64,000 nucleotides of DNA from positions 226,864,641 through 226,928,640 of the forward strand of contig CM040126.1 in assembly GCA_022559845.1 (NCBI GenBank), written 5' to 3'. The notes beneath the pieces were generated by a model. The model was not told the DNA's origin and did no database searches. It worked only from the letters and a program-made list of their open reading frames with translations. This document shows, piece by piece, positions 43,542 through 54,179 of this stretch. The position numbers were made by a program, and so were the translations under genes. The stretch comes from Amorphophallus konjac (lineage: Eukaryota > Streptophyta > Magnoliopsida > Alismatales > Araceae). Position 1 is the stretch's first letter; the number at the start of each line of letters is the position of its first letter.

Positions 43542-45470
43542 TGATCACGCGAAAGTTTGTCGTTTAAAACACGCGTATCAATCTTAAAAATTACAACTCG
43601 CACTAGATGAAAGAGAGACGTAATATGGTGGCAAGAAGGGTCGAATCCACAGGGAAGAAGATATTTTTAAAGTTAAAAAGCTTGTAACCTTTTAGAAAAA
43701 CACTTGTGATTTTGCTTTACTTAAAGAAAATAGTGAAATGAAGAACAAACCAAACACTTAATTAAAAACACCTATGATTATGCGTCTATGCTATAGAAAT
43801 TAATTGCATGAAGTGAAAAGAAGAGATAGAAGAAGGGGGTAGAGATGGAAGAAGATCAAGAACTAGATCAAAAGAACAACTCTCTTCATTAACTTAAAAG
43901 AAAGAGTACATGAAGTGCAAGATAAGCTTACAACAAAAAGGTGACAAGATTACAATGAAGTATCATAACACAAAAGAAATAACAAAAAGAGGGGCATGAG
44001 ATGTGAAGATAGTAGTAGCAATGGTGATGATGCCGTCGTCTCCTCCTCGCCGAGCCTTGGAGAGGATCGCTCCGCCTTGAAAGAGATCGCCGTGGAAAGG
44101 GTGGATGAAGAAGCCGTCGCAGTCAACGTCACGAGCCTTGAAACGTCGCTCGTCTTGATGTGCACACCGCCATGAAAGGAGAGTTGTGGAGGACAAACTT
44201 TGGAGAGAAATATAGAGGGAAATGTGGAAGGGTTTGTGTGGAGATGAAGAAAGAAGAAGATGAGAGAGTAAAACAGTGAGAAAATAAATATAACTCATAA
44301 ACGAAGAAGAATTGGAGAAAGTGATAGAAGAAGAAAATCTAGATCTACATAAGAGAACGAACTTTGATGAAGACCTCAGAGAGAAAAGAAGAGTGTAAGA
44401 GCTTCAAAACGGAGGAAGAACATAGTGTACTGCCTTAGATGAACAGTACAATCATAGGATAGCAAGTTGACAAATGGAAAATAACTTCCAAACCAGAACG
44501 AATTAGAGGATGATGTAGAAGAAGAAATTGTAGAACACTTAAAAACAAAGAACTTTCATGAATATAGTAAGAGAAGAAAATGACTAGAAGGGGGAGAAAT
44601 AAGGAGAAGAATAGAGAGAAATACTGATTCGTAGATGAACAGGACAGCACAGTGAAAAACATGTAATACCTTGAAAACTAGGAGGAATTAGAAGATGATG
44701 CAGAAGAATAAGTTGTATAGGACGTAAAAATAAAGAGCTTTTATGAAGACAGCAAGAGGAGAAGAGGGACGGAAGAGGGTGAACTCAATGAACTAAAAGA
44801 TGTGAGAGGGAGAGAAAAATGCCAAAAGAAGAACCCCCTTTCTCCTCCTTGTCATGGGCTATTTATAGGGAAAGTTGAGGAGATGAAGGGTGGAGATTGT
44901 ATCAAAAGGAGATGAATAGTTAAGATTTAAGTGGAATATGATGCATGGGAAAGAGGAAAAGTAGGTGGGCACCCCCTTTCTTGGACTTTGGGCACCCCCT
45001 TTCCCAAGGCTCATCATGTCTCTCCTTTATTTCAAACTTTGAATTCAATTTTCCCTCCAACCGAAATATCTGTTTCTTTTCCTCAATTTCAAACTTTTGA
45101 AATTTCTTTTCCCTCCAATCAAAATATGTGCTTTTGACTTGGTCAAAGTAGTGGTGACCGTTTTTCCCTCTGCTTCTTTTGTAATTGCCTTCGGTATCCT
45201 ACACACACATAATTACACTTTAGTCCATAAAAATTACCACAATGTGCACATAAATCTCAAATGCTCATGATTATGCAATGGAGAATTAATGCTCATGGCC
45301 CTCAACTTTAATTTATTATTAAATAAGATAATCGAATTAATCAATTTGCGTGAAAGCTCCAATTTAAATGCAGAGTTGAGGTTAACTATGAAATATGCAT
45401 AATTGCCTAATTTTATGCACATAAAATGGTGTACATGCAATGAAGTATCATAACAAATGGACACTTATCA
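43542..45470 (-). mobile_element. Solo LTR in the Tat gag, minus orientation
   Basis: It is flanked by GTTTG (43537-43541 and 45471-45475), and the gag frame is continuous when it is removed. On the minus strand it runs TGATAAGTGTCC...GCGTGATCA (TGAT/ATCA ends, about 1929 bp). A good TATA box CCTATAAATAG lies at 44859-44869, giving the orientation. Near the 3' end it has TCCCTGTGGATTCGACCC (about 43656), a motif I have seen in several plant LTRs. About 200 bp (44430-44600 and 44640-44770) are duplicated imperfectly. It has no coding capacity. Confidence 0.82.
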
Positions 45471-45475
45471 GTTTG

Positions 45476-46171
45476 CAGGCGGGTCATTGTTGACCGGATC
45501 TGCATTCATAGGAGGGTCGCGGTCTTCTGTCGGGACCTCTTCTGCGCGTTCTGATGCTTGCGGTCTGGCAGAAGTGCCGATATGACCTGTTGGAGGAGGC
45601 GGCGGAGCCGGGTGGCGTGGCCTCCTGAAGTGGGACAGAGGCTGGTTCAAGTCGTCAAACTGGGTGTCTGGCTGGTGTCAGGTGGTGTAGCACGTGAACA
45701 CTTGAACCGCATCATTGATAAACCAGGCCATCCGCTTCCTCCGCGGGTGTCGCTCGGGGGGAACAGGCGTCCCCAGTCTGTCAAAGATCGAGATGCGTTG
45801 CAGAGGGGGGCTCATTCCTGATGTTAGCCAGAGTAGAGTCCTGGACAGGTTGCCGAACGGCCTGAGGATGGGCTCACCATTGCCTCCGCTTGCTTGTGTG
45901 GGGGACATTGGACGACTGGGCGTCGTCAGACGATGCTGCTGTGAGACCCGTCGCATCCCGTCTGATGCTGCGTCTGAGTGCTCGCAGGGGGTTGATGATA
46001 CGCGCCCTTCGAACAGCTTGAGCTTCTTCTGGGGTGACCTAGATTCTTCTCAGGTCCGATTGCTGGTCTCCCCTGTCATCGTTTTTTCGACGAGTTGTCT
46101 TGGGAGGTCGCGTGTCTAGCTGCGGCGGGGGCCCCCGGGCTGCCGCCGAGGAACCCGCTCCTTTGAGCTTC
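45476..46171 (-). pseudogene. gag: Tat gag, N-terminal middle part
   Basis: The region between the solo LTR and C2 on the minus strand continues the gag-like frame from 58442 with basic stretches (PPKTTRRKNDD, then VRRARIINPLRALRRSIRR) and ends ADPVNNDPPAN before entering the Gag core. Several stops (for example near 46040 and 45860) and at least one frame change occur. No domain is recognised; it is probably the low-complexity N-terminal arm of Tat Gag. Confidence 0.6.
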
Positions 46172-46309
46172 TGTTGCATCCCTATGGTTTTGATGATGTC
46201 TCACACTATAAATCAATCTTCTATCTCTAGATTAATGTTGTTTCATCATGTGAGTGAGTACAGTTCAATGGCTGTCAGATAACATGCTCTACCTTAAATC
46301 TGCCTACAC

Positions 46310-47840
46310 TCTGTCTGCACAGTCTTCACACCAGTGCGTCAACTCAGCGTGCTGATGCGTCGACCCTTCAGTCATTGCATGTCTCTGTTCTCACACCAGT
46401 GCGTCAACTCAGTGTGCTGATGCGTAGACTCTTCTGTTCAGGTTCTTCATTTGATTAAGTCTATACATCATCAGTTGAACGTAAAAGTAATACGTTGTAG
46501 CGTCAACTCATTGGGCTACAGCGTCAACTCAGCATGTTTGCACTTCGCCTTCAGACTTTCAAGTCTATACACCCTATACTCATTCAAGTCTGTTCAGCCG
46601 TTTGCATCTCATAAAGTCTATACATTCGGTTCCTTGGGCAAAGTCTATACATCGCTTCAAGCGATTCTAGTCTATACAGTCTGCCTTCACACTAAGAGTC
46701 TGTACATCGGTCCTATAGCCGATCGTCTCACTCACTCTTTGCAAGTCTGTACAGCCTACCGTCTCATGCAGCGTCTAATGTTAAAGTCTCCACATCGCTT
46801 TGCATCGTCTCTATCAGTGTCTCACTGGTCTAGTCTGTATAGACTTTAGCGTCTCATGAAAGTCTATACAACGCATCAGTTTTTAGAAGTCTGTACACTG
46901 GCCTTTACATTAAGCCTCAAAGTCTGTATAGTCGTGTACAGTGGATTCCAAGTCTATACATCCTTCAGCTGGATCTGTTCAAGTCTGTACATCGCCCAAC
47001 TAATTTGGCAAGTCTATACAACGTGAAGTCTTCACCTCGTCTTGGTTCAAGTCTATACAGTCTGAAGTCTGCATTGCTTTACATCCACAGAGTCTGTACA
47101 GCCTATCTGACTTCTTGGGTAGCATGCCTTTAGTGCGTTGACGCACTTGGCTGACTGCGTAGACGCAATGGTGCGTCTTTCGCTTCCTTCTTGTTCACTG
47201 CGTCGACGCTGACACTGGATGCGTTGACGCATTGGTCAGCTTGCCTAGAGAGTGAGCACTTTTCTTGAGGAGCTGAGGCGACGCTGCACGCTGGAAGCGT
47301 TGACGCCTTGGCTGTTGACCAAGGGTCTTTTGATCAGCATCAAAGTCTGACTATTGTTCACTTTTTACAAGTCTACACATTGGGTTGTACGACCACAATC
47401 CTATACATTCTGTTATTACAACTTGAGTCTTAAGAGCTCACTGCACACTCATTACAAGTCTGTACACTGGTTAGGCTTTGTGAAGTCTACACAGTGGCTG
47501 AGCAATGTGAAGTCTACACTTTTGTCTCCTCTAGAGGTCTATACATTGGCTAAGGGTTCTTCAAGTCCATACAGAGTCATCTGATGCATGCTGTCTGAAG
47601 TCTGTACAGTATGCCTTGCTGTTTACAACTTTCAAAGACACATTGCACTGCGTCAACGCAGTACATAGGCACGTAGTGTAGCGTCAACGCATTGCATTGT
47701 GCATACCCTGGTAAAGTCTATACATGCGTTTATTCATTAAGTCTATACCTCCTCTCACGATGTACACACTTACTCTGCTGATGTTTCTGAAGTATATACA
47801 TCCTTGTTAATAGCCTGAACTGACTAAGTATATACATTAC
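46310..47840 (+). repeat. Dense degenerate motif array in C2 U3
   Basis: AAGTCTATACA or AAGTCTGTACA and close variants recur roughly 25-30 times by eye, at irregular spacing of about 25-50 bp. A second family, GCGTCAACTC/GCGTTGACGC, occurs about a dozen times and is often palindromic (CTGCGTCAACGCAG near 47648). The whole array is repeated in the 3' LTR (55850-57380). Spacing and unit length are too irregular for a satellite or CRISPR array. Confidence 0.88.
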
Positions 47841-48037
47841 TTCTGTCTGTTTGCAGGTGATTCAGGCTGATGATTGGGCACGTGAATCGAGGTTGGCACC
47901 TGACACGTGATCCAAGACAACAGGCGCATGACACGTGGATGGCAACCCTGTCAGGATGCTGCCATGTGGTCGAAATTCAAAATGATCTGGCCAAAAGTGC
48001 ATGGGCGGGAACCTGGCAGCCACACGCCCTTATCTGC

Positions 48038-48045
48038 TATAAATA
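48038..48045 (+). promoter_or_regulatory. TATA box of the C2 5' LTR
   Basis: TATAAATA in the context GCTATAAATATAGAG matches the plant TATA consensus. It lies just after the motif array and a CACGTG-like cluster (GACACGTGATC and GACACGTGGATG, 47900-47940), which could be G-box elements. The 3' LTR copy is at 57579-57586. Confidence 0.8.
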
Positions 48046-48893
48046 TAGAGCTTCATCCTTCAGTAGAAGTTTGATCGTGAAAAGAAAAAGCAGAAGCCAT
48101 TGGTGAGAGTCTGTACGATCCAGAAAAGAAAAAGAGCAGAGAGTTCCAGATCTGAGAGGACATTGTTTGAGAGAGAGAGTGTGTGTGGATTGATGAATTG
48201 CTTCATTTGAAGCTACATTTGTATTGAATTTTCAGAACCGATTTCTTCTTCATTGGTTTTTTCTTTCTATTCTGTTTTCATTTATTTTGTTCTTCCATTC
48301 TGATTTGAATTGGTTTCCCTCCGGTGTGTGGAGGAAGGGAGTTCTACTCCAGTTTCCCTCTGAGTTGCAGAGGAAGAGAGATCGGTGATCTCTGGTGTTG
48401 TTAGTGACAGGTTGTCATTAACAGTTTCCCTCCGTGTATGGAGGAAGGGAGAGGATTCTCCGGTTGTGTTCTAGCTGGGAGCTAGAACAGGTTTCAAGTT
48501 CTGTGGATAGCAGAGCTTGGTCGAGGGATTTGTTTCCCTTGGGTGTTCAAGCTGTGTGGCAGCATCTTGTACGCAGACATAGTCTGCTGTGATCTAGCTT
48601 TGTCTAGTGGAATCCTCACTCTAGTTGGAGTGAGAGGTGGATGTAGATTGCGGACTGCAATCGAACCACCTAAAAACCGAGTGTCTCCTCTGTGGATTGC
48701 TATTGATTTCTGTGCTCTTCATCTGCTTGTCTCTTTGCCTTCAAGTGATCAGTCTTTCCTCTCATTTACATTTCTCTGTGTACGGGTTAAGGAGGTGCGT
48801 TTGCAGTAGAATATATTTTCCGCCTAAGTTTCTGCAAATTTGGAGTGATCTATTCATCCCCCCCTTCTATATCACTCTTGCTGCGCTAACAAT

Positions 48894-48905
48894 TGGTATC
48901 AGAGC
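48894..48905 (+). other. C2 primer binding site, tRNA-Met type
   Basis: TGGTATCAGAGC starts two bases after the LTR end at 48891. It is the perfect 12-mer for initiator tRNA-Met. Confidence 0.95.
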
Positions 48906-48916
48906 AAGTTTACGCC

Positions 48917-51073
48917 ATGTGGACGAACGGTCAAGGAAATGCTGGTGGTCCTAGAACCTTCATGGCCGAAGGTCAATCCATTAGTCGCCCTCCTTATTTC
49001 GATGGTAGTAACTATCTATTTTGGAAGAACAGGATGGAAGTGTTCATCAGAGCTCAGAGTCATAAACTGTGGAGAGTAATCACGGTGGGGCCATATGAGC
49101 TGCCACCAAACGAGGATGCTTGGACAGATGACCATGTCAAGCTCTCTTCACTCAACTGGACGGCGCTGAACATAATCCAGTGTGCTGTTCATCCAGAGGA
49201 ATATGCCCGTATATCTACATATAGAACTGCCAAGCGAATGTGGGATGAGCTGCAATTTATCTATGAAGGTACAGCTCAAGTGAAAGCCTCGAAGGTAAAC
49301 CTCTACACTTCTAAGTATGAAATGTTTAAGATGAATGCAGATGAGAATATAACCGAAATGTATGCCAGGTTATCCTTGATCACTAACACTCTTAAAGGGC
49401 TAGGGAAGGATCTTGCTGAGGCAGATATAGTCAGGAAAATCCTTAGATCCTTATCCCCGGCATGGCACACTAAGGCCATTGTGATTGAGGAATCAAAAGA
49501 ACTGACTATCTTGACTGTGAATGAACTCATAGGATCCCTTATGACCTATGAGATGAATGTCCAAGGAGGTGGAGAAGGAAGTGAGAGGAAGGGTAAAAAT
49601 GTAGCTCTAAGAGCTTCCCGCAGCAAGGCTAGTAACAGTGGGAGCAGCAGCAGTAGCCCCGAGTCTAAGTCTGAGCTTGAAGGTTTATCAAATCTCGACC
49701 AGGAGGAGCAGGCAATGCTCACTAGACAGTTCAGAAAATTTTTGAAGAAAAAGGGAAAGACCTTTAGGAAGAAGAAGCCACAACCCTTTAACAAGAATGC
49801 TGAATTTACCAGTTACAGGGCTAGAAATCCTAAGAAACTGACTTGTTTTAATTGTAACAAACAGGGACACATGAGAGGCGAATGCCCAGACCTCCAGAAG
49901 AAGGGTCCATATCTTCAGAAGAAAAACATAAAGGTGCTGAAGAAGAAGAAGCCACAGGCGATGGTCTGCACATGGAGCGAGGAAGAAGAAGACCCCGAAG
50001 ATGCTTCCTCAGAAGAATATGAAGATGGAATTTGCCTTATGGCAAACAATGAAGAGGAGGTAATAAACGTTTTTGAAAATTTCTCAATTGATGACTGGGA
50101 GGATGCTTATGGTGACTTGCTAGATAATTTTAATTCTCTTAGCAAAGATCACAGAGTTCTGAAAAGAAAATTTAACACAAATATTGAAGAACAAACTCTG
50201 GTATGTGAAGAAAATGAAAAGCTAAAAGAACAACTAGAAGAAATGACCTCACTAAGGAAAGAGAATGATAAGCTTAAGGGAGAAATTCAAGAAAGTCAAA
50301 AACAGCTCAATGAATTCAAAACTAAAATTGAAGAAAGCATGAATGAAATGAGAATGAATTCAGAGAAATATGAAGCTGTGAAGAAAGTAAATGCTGAACT
50401 CCTAAAGAATTCTGAGTTTCTTCAAAAGGAGCTGGAAGACAAACAGAAAGTCTTAGAAAAGTTTGTTCAAGGAAAAACTAGCCTAGATGCTATACTAGGG
50501 ACTAGGGTCAATTTCAATAAGGAAGGTCTAGGCTATGACCCAACCAACAAGAGACCCTTGCAATTCAAGACCATCACCTTCTGTCCAGAGAAGGGAAAAG
50601 AAAAGCTGGACACACCATCCAGCTCAAACAACTCTAAGGAAACTCAAAGTCCTAAAGAAAACACAAAAACCAGTACTGGACAACCATTTAAGAGTGGAAT
50701 GAACTTTATGAAGAATAACATTAAGTCCACTCACCAGAACACAAATGGTAACTGGACCAAGAAAATAAATCAGAATAAGAGCTGGAATTATAACAACCAG
50801 ATGGGTACAAACAAGACCTACTGGAGGAATAACTTTCATGGTCAAAGATATGCTAAACAACAAGCCTACAGGAAATTTCCTAGGAATAGGAAAACTAATG
50901 AATGGAATAGAACTCACTTCTCCAGTTCAGCTGGATTCAACTTTAATAAACCAGAAAGGAAGGTGCCAGAGAAAACCATGCTGAAACAAATCTGGATACC
51001 TAAACACTTGATCAGAGATTTGAACAATGTCCTTGGACCCAACTCATCTTGGGTTCCAAATCACTCTGCTTGA
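48917..51073 (+). CDS. gag: C2 Gag
   Basis: The first ATG after the primer site (48917; a second at 48962) opens 718 codons. The N-terminal part has RPPYFDGSNYLFWKNRME, typical of copia Gag (UBN2/DUF4219 families). A zinc knuckle CFNCNKQGHMRGEC (CX2CX4HX4C) lies near the middle, followed by acidic stretches. A long coiled coil (LVCEENEKLKEQLEEMTSLR onward) follows. Then comes the Sirevirus-typical TSLDAILGTRVNFNKEGLGY, and a basic Asn/Lys-rich tail. Gag forms the particle and binds RNA. The frame ends TGA 51071-51073, shortly before Pol, which is in a different frame. Confidence 0.93.
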   Translation: MWTNGQGNAGGPRTFMAEGQSISRPPYFDGSNYLFWKNRMEVFIRAQSHKLWRVITVGPYELPPNEDAWTDDHVKLSSLNWTALNIIQCAVHPEEYARISTYRTAKRMWDELQFIYEGTAQVKASKVNLYTSKYEMFKMNADENITEMYARLSLITNTLKGLGKDLAEADIVRKILRSLSPAWHTKAIVIEESKELTILTVNELIGSLMTYEMNVQGGGEGSERKGKNVALRASRSKASNSGSSSSSPESKSELEGLSNLDQEEQAMLTRQFRKFLKKKGKTFRKKKPQPFNKNAEFTSYRARNPKKLTCFNCNKQGHMRGECPDLQKKGPYLQKKNIKVLKKKKPQAMVCTWSEEEEDPEDASSEEYEDGICLMANNEEEVINVFENFSIDDWEDAYGDLLDNFNSLSKDHRVLKRKFNTNIEEQTLVCEENEKLKEQLEEMTSLRKENDKLKGEIQESQKQLNEFKTKIEESMNEMRMNSEKYEAVKKVNAELLKNSEFLQKELEDKQKVLEKFVQGKTSLDAILGTRVNFNKEGLGYDPTNKRPLQFKTITFCPEKGKEKLDTPSSSNNSKETQSPKENTKTSTGQPFKSGMNFMKNNIKSTHQNTNGNWTKKINQNKSWNYNNQMGTNKTYWRNNFHGQRYAKQQAYRKFPRNRKTNEWNRTHFSSSAGFNFNKPERKVPEKTMLKQIWIPKHLIRDLNNVLGPNSSWVPNHSA

Positions 51074-51086
51074 TATATTTGTGTAG

Positions 51087-54000
51087 GTCGGCCTGGCAGC
51101 TAAAGACAACAAGTGGTACCTCGACAGTGGCTGCTCCAGGCATATGACAGGAGACCGATCCAAGTTCAGCAAGATAGAGATGAAGCCAGGGGGTCTGGTC
51201 AAGTTTGGAGGTAAGAACAAAGGTAAAATAATTGGAGTTGGCACAGTAGGTAAGTCTTCCACAAATTCCATTGAAAAAGTATTACTTGTGGAAGGGCTTC
51301 AACACAACCTGATTAGCATTAGCCAATTATGTGACAGGGGTCACACGGTTGTATTTGATGATAGTTCATGTAAAATCCTTGAAACAAATTGTGACATGGT
51401 TAAATTTGTAGCCAACAGGATTAATAATGTCTACATTGTAGACTTAGATGAGAATTATGAATCTACTATTTGCTTATCTGCCAATTCTGAAAATGATGCC
51501 TTTGAATGGCATAGACGTCTAGGTCATGCTAGCTTTTCAACTTTAAATAAATTGGTCAAGCAAGATTTAGTCAGAGGCATGCCTAGAATTAAATTCAACT
51601 CAATATCAAAAGCATGTGATGCCTGTGCTCTAGGCAAACAGACCAGAAATTCTTTCAAATTAAGATCTGAGCCATTGCCTTCTAGACTAATGGAACTTCT
51701 TCATATGGATCTTTTCGGTCCAACTAGAACTCAGAGTCTTAATGGAAACAGGTTTGGCTATGTCATCATAGATGACTTCTCTAGGTACTCATGGATATTT
51801 TTCTTAGCAAATAAGAGTGATGCATTTCAAAAGTTTAATCTGTTCTTCAATAAGGTCAAACAAGAAGGAAAATACAAGGTTAGTTCTATTCAATCTGACC
51901 ATGGAGGTGAGTTTGAAAATTCCATGTTTACTGATCTTTGTGATAAAGAAGGACTAACTCACAACTTTTCTTCTCCCAGGACACCTGAACAAAATGGGAT
52001 TGTGGAGAGAAGAAATAGAACAGTGGTGGAAATGGCCCGAACCATGTTGATTGAAAGTAAATTACCTAGAAGGTTTTGGGTAGAAGCGGCCAATACAGCA
52101 ACCTACATAATCAACAGGGCCATGGTAAGACCCATACACAAGAAAACACCCTATGAGCTTCTAAAAGGTAAGAAACCAAACTTGTTTCATTTCAGAATTT
52201 TTGGAGCAAAATATTTTATTCATAACAATGATAAGAAAGATTTAGACAAGTTTGAAGCCAAGAGTTCACCTGGAATATTCTTGGGTTACTCTGAAGTGTC
52301 AAGGGCATATAGGGTATTTAACATATCAGATCAGAAAGTGGAAGAATCTCCACACATCCTTTTTAGTGAAAAGAAAGATGTCTCTAATGTTGAAAATCTT
52401 GACAGGGATTCCAATCATGGTGGAGACTTTCTAGAAGACCAACAGGAAGAAGAGAAGACTCAGCCAAATGGAGAAACAAATTCTCCCAATCAAGAAGGGC
52501 CAAGAGAAACAGGTGAGTCTTCAACAAATATCAGATTTCTTAAAGACCATCCTTTAGATAAAGTCATAGGCAATCCTGAAGATCCTCTTTGGACTAGGTC
52601 TCATTTTAGAAATGTGAATAATGATGACTTAATTGCTTTAGTCTCACAAATTGAACCCAAAACAGTAGAAGAGGCCTTAGCTGATCAAGCTTGGGTCAAT
52701 GCTATGAGTGAGGAATTAGGTCAGTTTGAAAGGAATAATGTCTGGGAGCTTGTCCCAAGACCAGATGGTATAAATGTCATAGGAACCAAGTGGGTGTTCA
52801 AAAATAAAATGAATGAAGATGGAATTATCTCGAGGAATAAGGCCAGACTAGTAGCCAAAGGCTACTGTCAAGAATTTGGTGTAGACTTTGATGAATCCTA
52901 TGCACCTGTTGCTAGGATGGAAGCTATAAGACTGTTGCTTGCCTTTGCATGCTCAAAGAACATAAAACTCCAACAAATGGATGTTAAAAGTGCCTTTTTA
53001 AATGGAGTCATTAAAGAAGAAGTTTTTGTTGAACAACCTCCTGGATTTCAATATTCTCCTCAACCTAACCAAGTTTTCAGGTTAAACAAAGCCTTGTGTG
53101 GTCTAAAGCAGGCTCCAAGAGCTTGGTATGAAAGATTATCTGAATTTCTTATCAGCAAGGGCTACAAAAGAGGTAAAGTTGATCAGACTTTATTTACCAA
53201 GGGCATGAATAAAGATCTCATCATAGTTCAGGTATATGTAGATGACATTGTATTTGGATCAACTAAGCATGAACTATGTGATGAATTTTCTACCATGATG
53301 TCTGCTGAATTTGAAATGAGCTTGGTTGGTGAACTAAAATATTTTCTTGGATTGCAGGTACAGCAGCTAGAAGATGGGTGCTTCATCAACCAAACCAAAT
53401 ACACAATGGAACTGTTCAAAAGGTTTGGCATGGAAAACATAAAGCACATTACTACACCCATGGGCACCAATACTTCATTGGATGCAGATGAGACAGGTAA
53501 AGAAGTAAATGCCAAACTTTATAGAGGTATGATTGGATCACTACTTTGCTTGATAGCCTCTAGACCTGATATACAATTCAGTGTAGGAATGTGTGCAAGG
53601 TATCAGTCTAGACCTACTGAACTACACTTAGCTGCAGTTAAAAGAATCTTCAGATATTTGTCAGCTAGTCACTCTCTTGGTTTATGGTTTCCTGCATCTC
53701 ACACACTTAACCTAGTAGCATACACAGATGCTGACTATGTAGGCTGTAAACTAGACAGGAAAAGCACAAGTGGCCATTGTGAATTCTTGGGTGGGTGTTT
53801 AGTGTCTTGGGGCTCCAAGAAACAACATTCTGTGGCCCTCTCCACTGCAGAAGCTGAATATGTGGCTGCAGGGAGTTATGGAACACAAGTCATATGGATT
53901 AAACACCAGCTTCAGGACTACCAAGTAGACCTGGGGTGCACACCTATTTACTGTGATAATACTAGTGCCATCAATCTTGCTAAAAATCCTATTTTGCATT

Positions 54001-54179
54001 CACGAACCAAACACATAGAAATAAGACATCATTTTATAAGAGATGAGGTGTCTAAGAATAACTTTGAACTGATTCATGTAGGCACATATAATCAGATTGC
54101 TGACATATTCACAAAACCTCTGGATAATGAAAAATTCACCACATTGAGAAGAGAATTAGGCTTATACAAATTGTCTTAA
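51087..54179 (+). CDS. pol: C2 Pol: protease, integrase, reverse transcriptase, RNase H
   Basis: The frame is open from 51087, after TAG 51084-51086, to TAA 54177-54179; the first ATG is 51144. Protease site [14 protein letters not shown] lies at the very start, upstream of that ATG. From ATG 51144: integrase finger H123/H128/C158/C161, catalytic D189, D252 and E288 (35 residues between the last two), RT with YVDD at 698-701 and [15 protein letters not shown] before it, and RNase H with [19 protein letters not shown] and [12 protein letters not shown], ending IADIFTKPL. All key residues are present and there is no internal stop. Pol is in another frame relative to Gag, so expression needs a frameshift or the copy carries a small junction indel. 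No envelope-like ORF follows. Confidence 0.93.
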   Translation, partial: VGLAAKDNKWYLDSGCSRHMTGDRSKFSKIEMKPGGLVKFGGKNKGKIIGVGTVGKSSTNSIEKVLLVEGLQHNLISISQLCDRGHTVVFDDSSCKILETNCDMVKFVANRINNVYIVDLDENYESTICLSANSENDAFEWHRRLGHASFSTLNKLVKQDLVRGMPRIKFNSISKACDACALGKQTRNSFKLRSEPLPSRLMELLHMDLFGPTRTQSLNGNRFGYVIIDDFSRYSWIFFLANKSDAFQKFNLFFNKVKQEGKYKVSSIQSDHGGEFENSMFTDLCDKEGLTHNFSSPRTPEQNGIVERRNRTVVEMARTMLIESKLPRRFWVEAANTATYIINRAMVRPIHKKTPYELLKGKKPNLFHFRIFGAKYFIHNNDKKDLDKFEAKSSPGIFLGYSEVSRAYRVFNISDQKVEESPHILFSEKKDVSNVENLDRDSNHGGDFLEDQQEEEKTQPNGETNSPNQEGPRETGESSTNIRFLKDHPLDKVIGNPEDPLWTRSHFRNVNNDDLIALVSQIEPKTVEEALADQAWVNAMSEELGQFERNNVWELVPRPDGINVIGTKWVFKNKMNEDGIISRNKARLVAKGYCQEFGVDFDESYAPVARMEAIRLLLAFACSKNIKLQQMDVKSAFLNGVIKEEVFVEQPPGFQYSPQPNQVFRLNKALCGLKQAPRAWYERLSEFLISKGYKRGKVDQTLFTKGMNKDLIIVQVYVDDIVFGSTKHELCDEFSTMMSAEFEMSLVGELKYFLGLQVQQLEDGCFINQTKYTMELFKRFGMENIKHITTPMGTNTSLDADETGKEVNAKLYRGMIGSLLCLIASRPDIQFSVGMCARYQSRPTELHLAAVKRIFRYLSASHSLGLWFPASHTLNLVAYTDADYVGCKLDRKSTSGHCEFLGGCLVSWGSKKQHSVALSTAEAEYVAAGSYGTQVIWIKHQLQDYQVDLGCTPIYCDNTSAINLAKNPILHSRTKHIEIRHHFIRDEVSKNNFELIHVGTYNQIADIFTKPLDNEKFTTLRRELGLYKLS

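Larger units (their letters stand above)
46172..48891 (+). mobile_element. C2 5' LTR
   Basis: It runs from TGTTGCATCCC to GCGCTAACA (2720 bp). U3 (about 46290-47840) is dominated by periodic short motifs. A TATA box at 48038-48045 is followed by a purine-rich leader (GAGAGAGAG near 48170) and a U5 with repeated TTTCCCTCYG...GGAGGAAGGGAG segments (48310-48450). No gene is present. Confidence 0.95.

Noticed and set aside
46310..47840. CRISPR-like or satellite array
   Set aside because: Unit sequence and spacing are irregular, the region is duplicated as part of an LTR, and the context is a plant nuclear retrotransposon.
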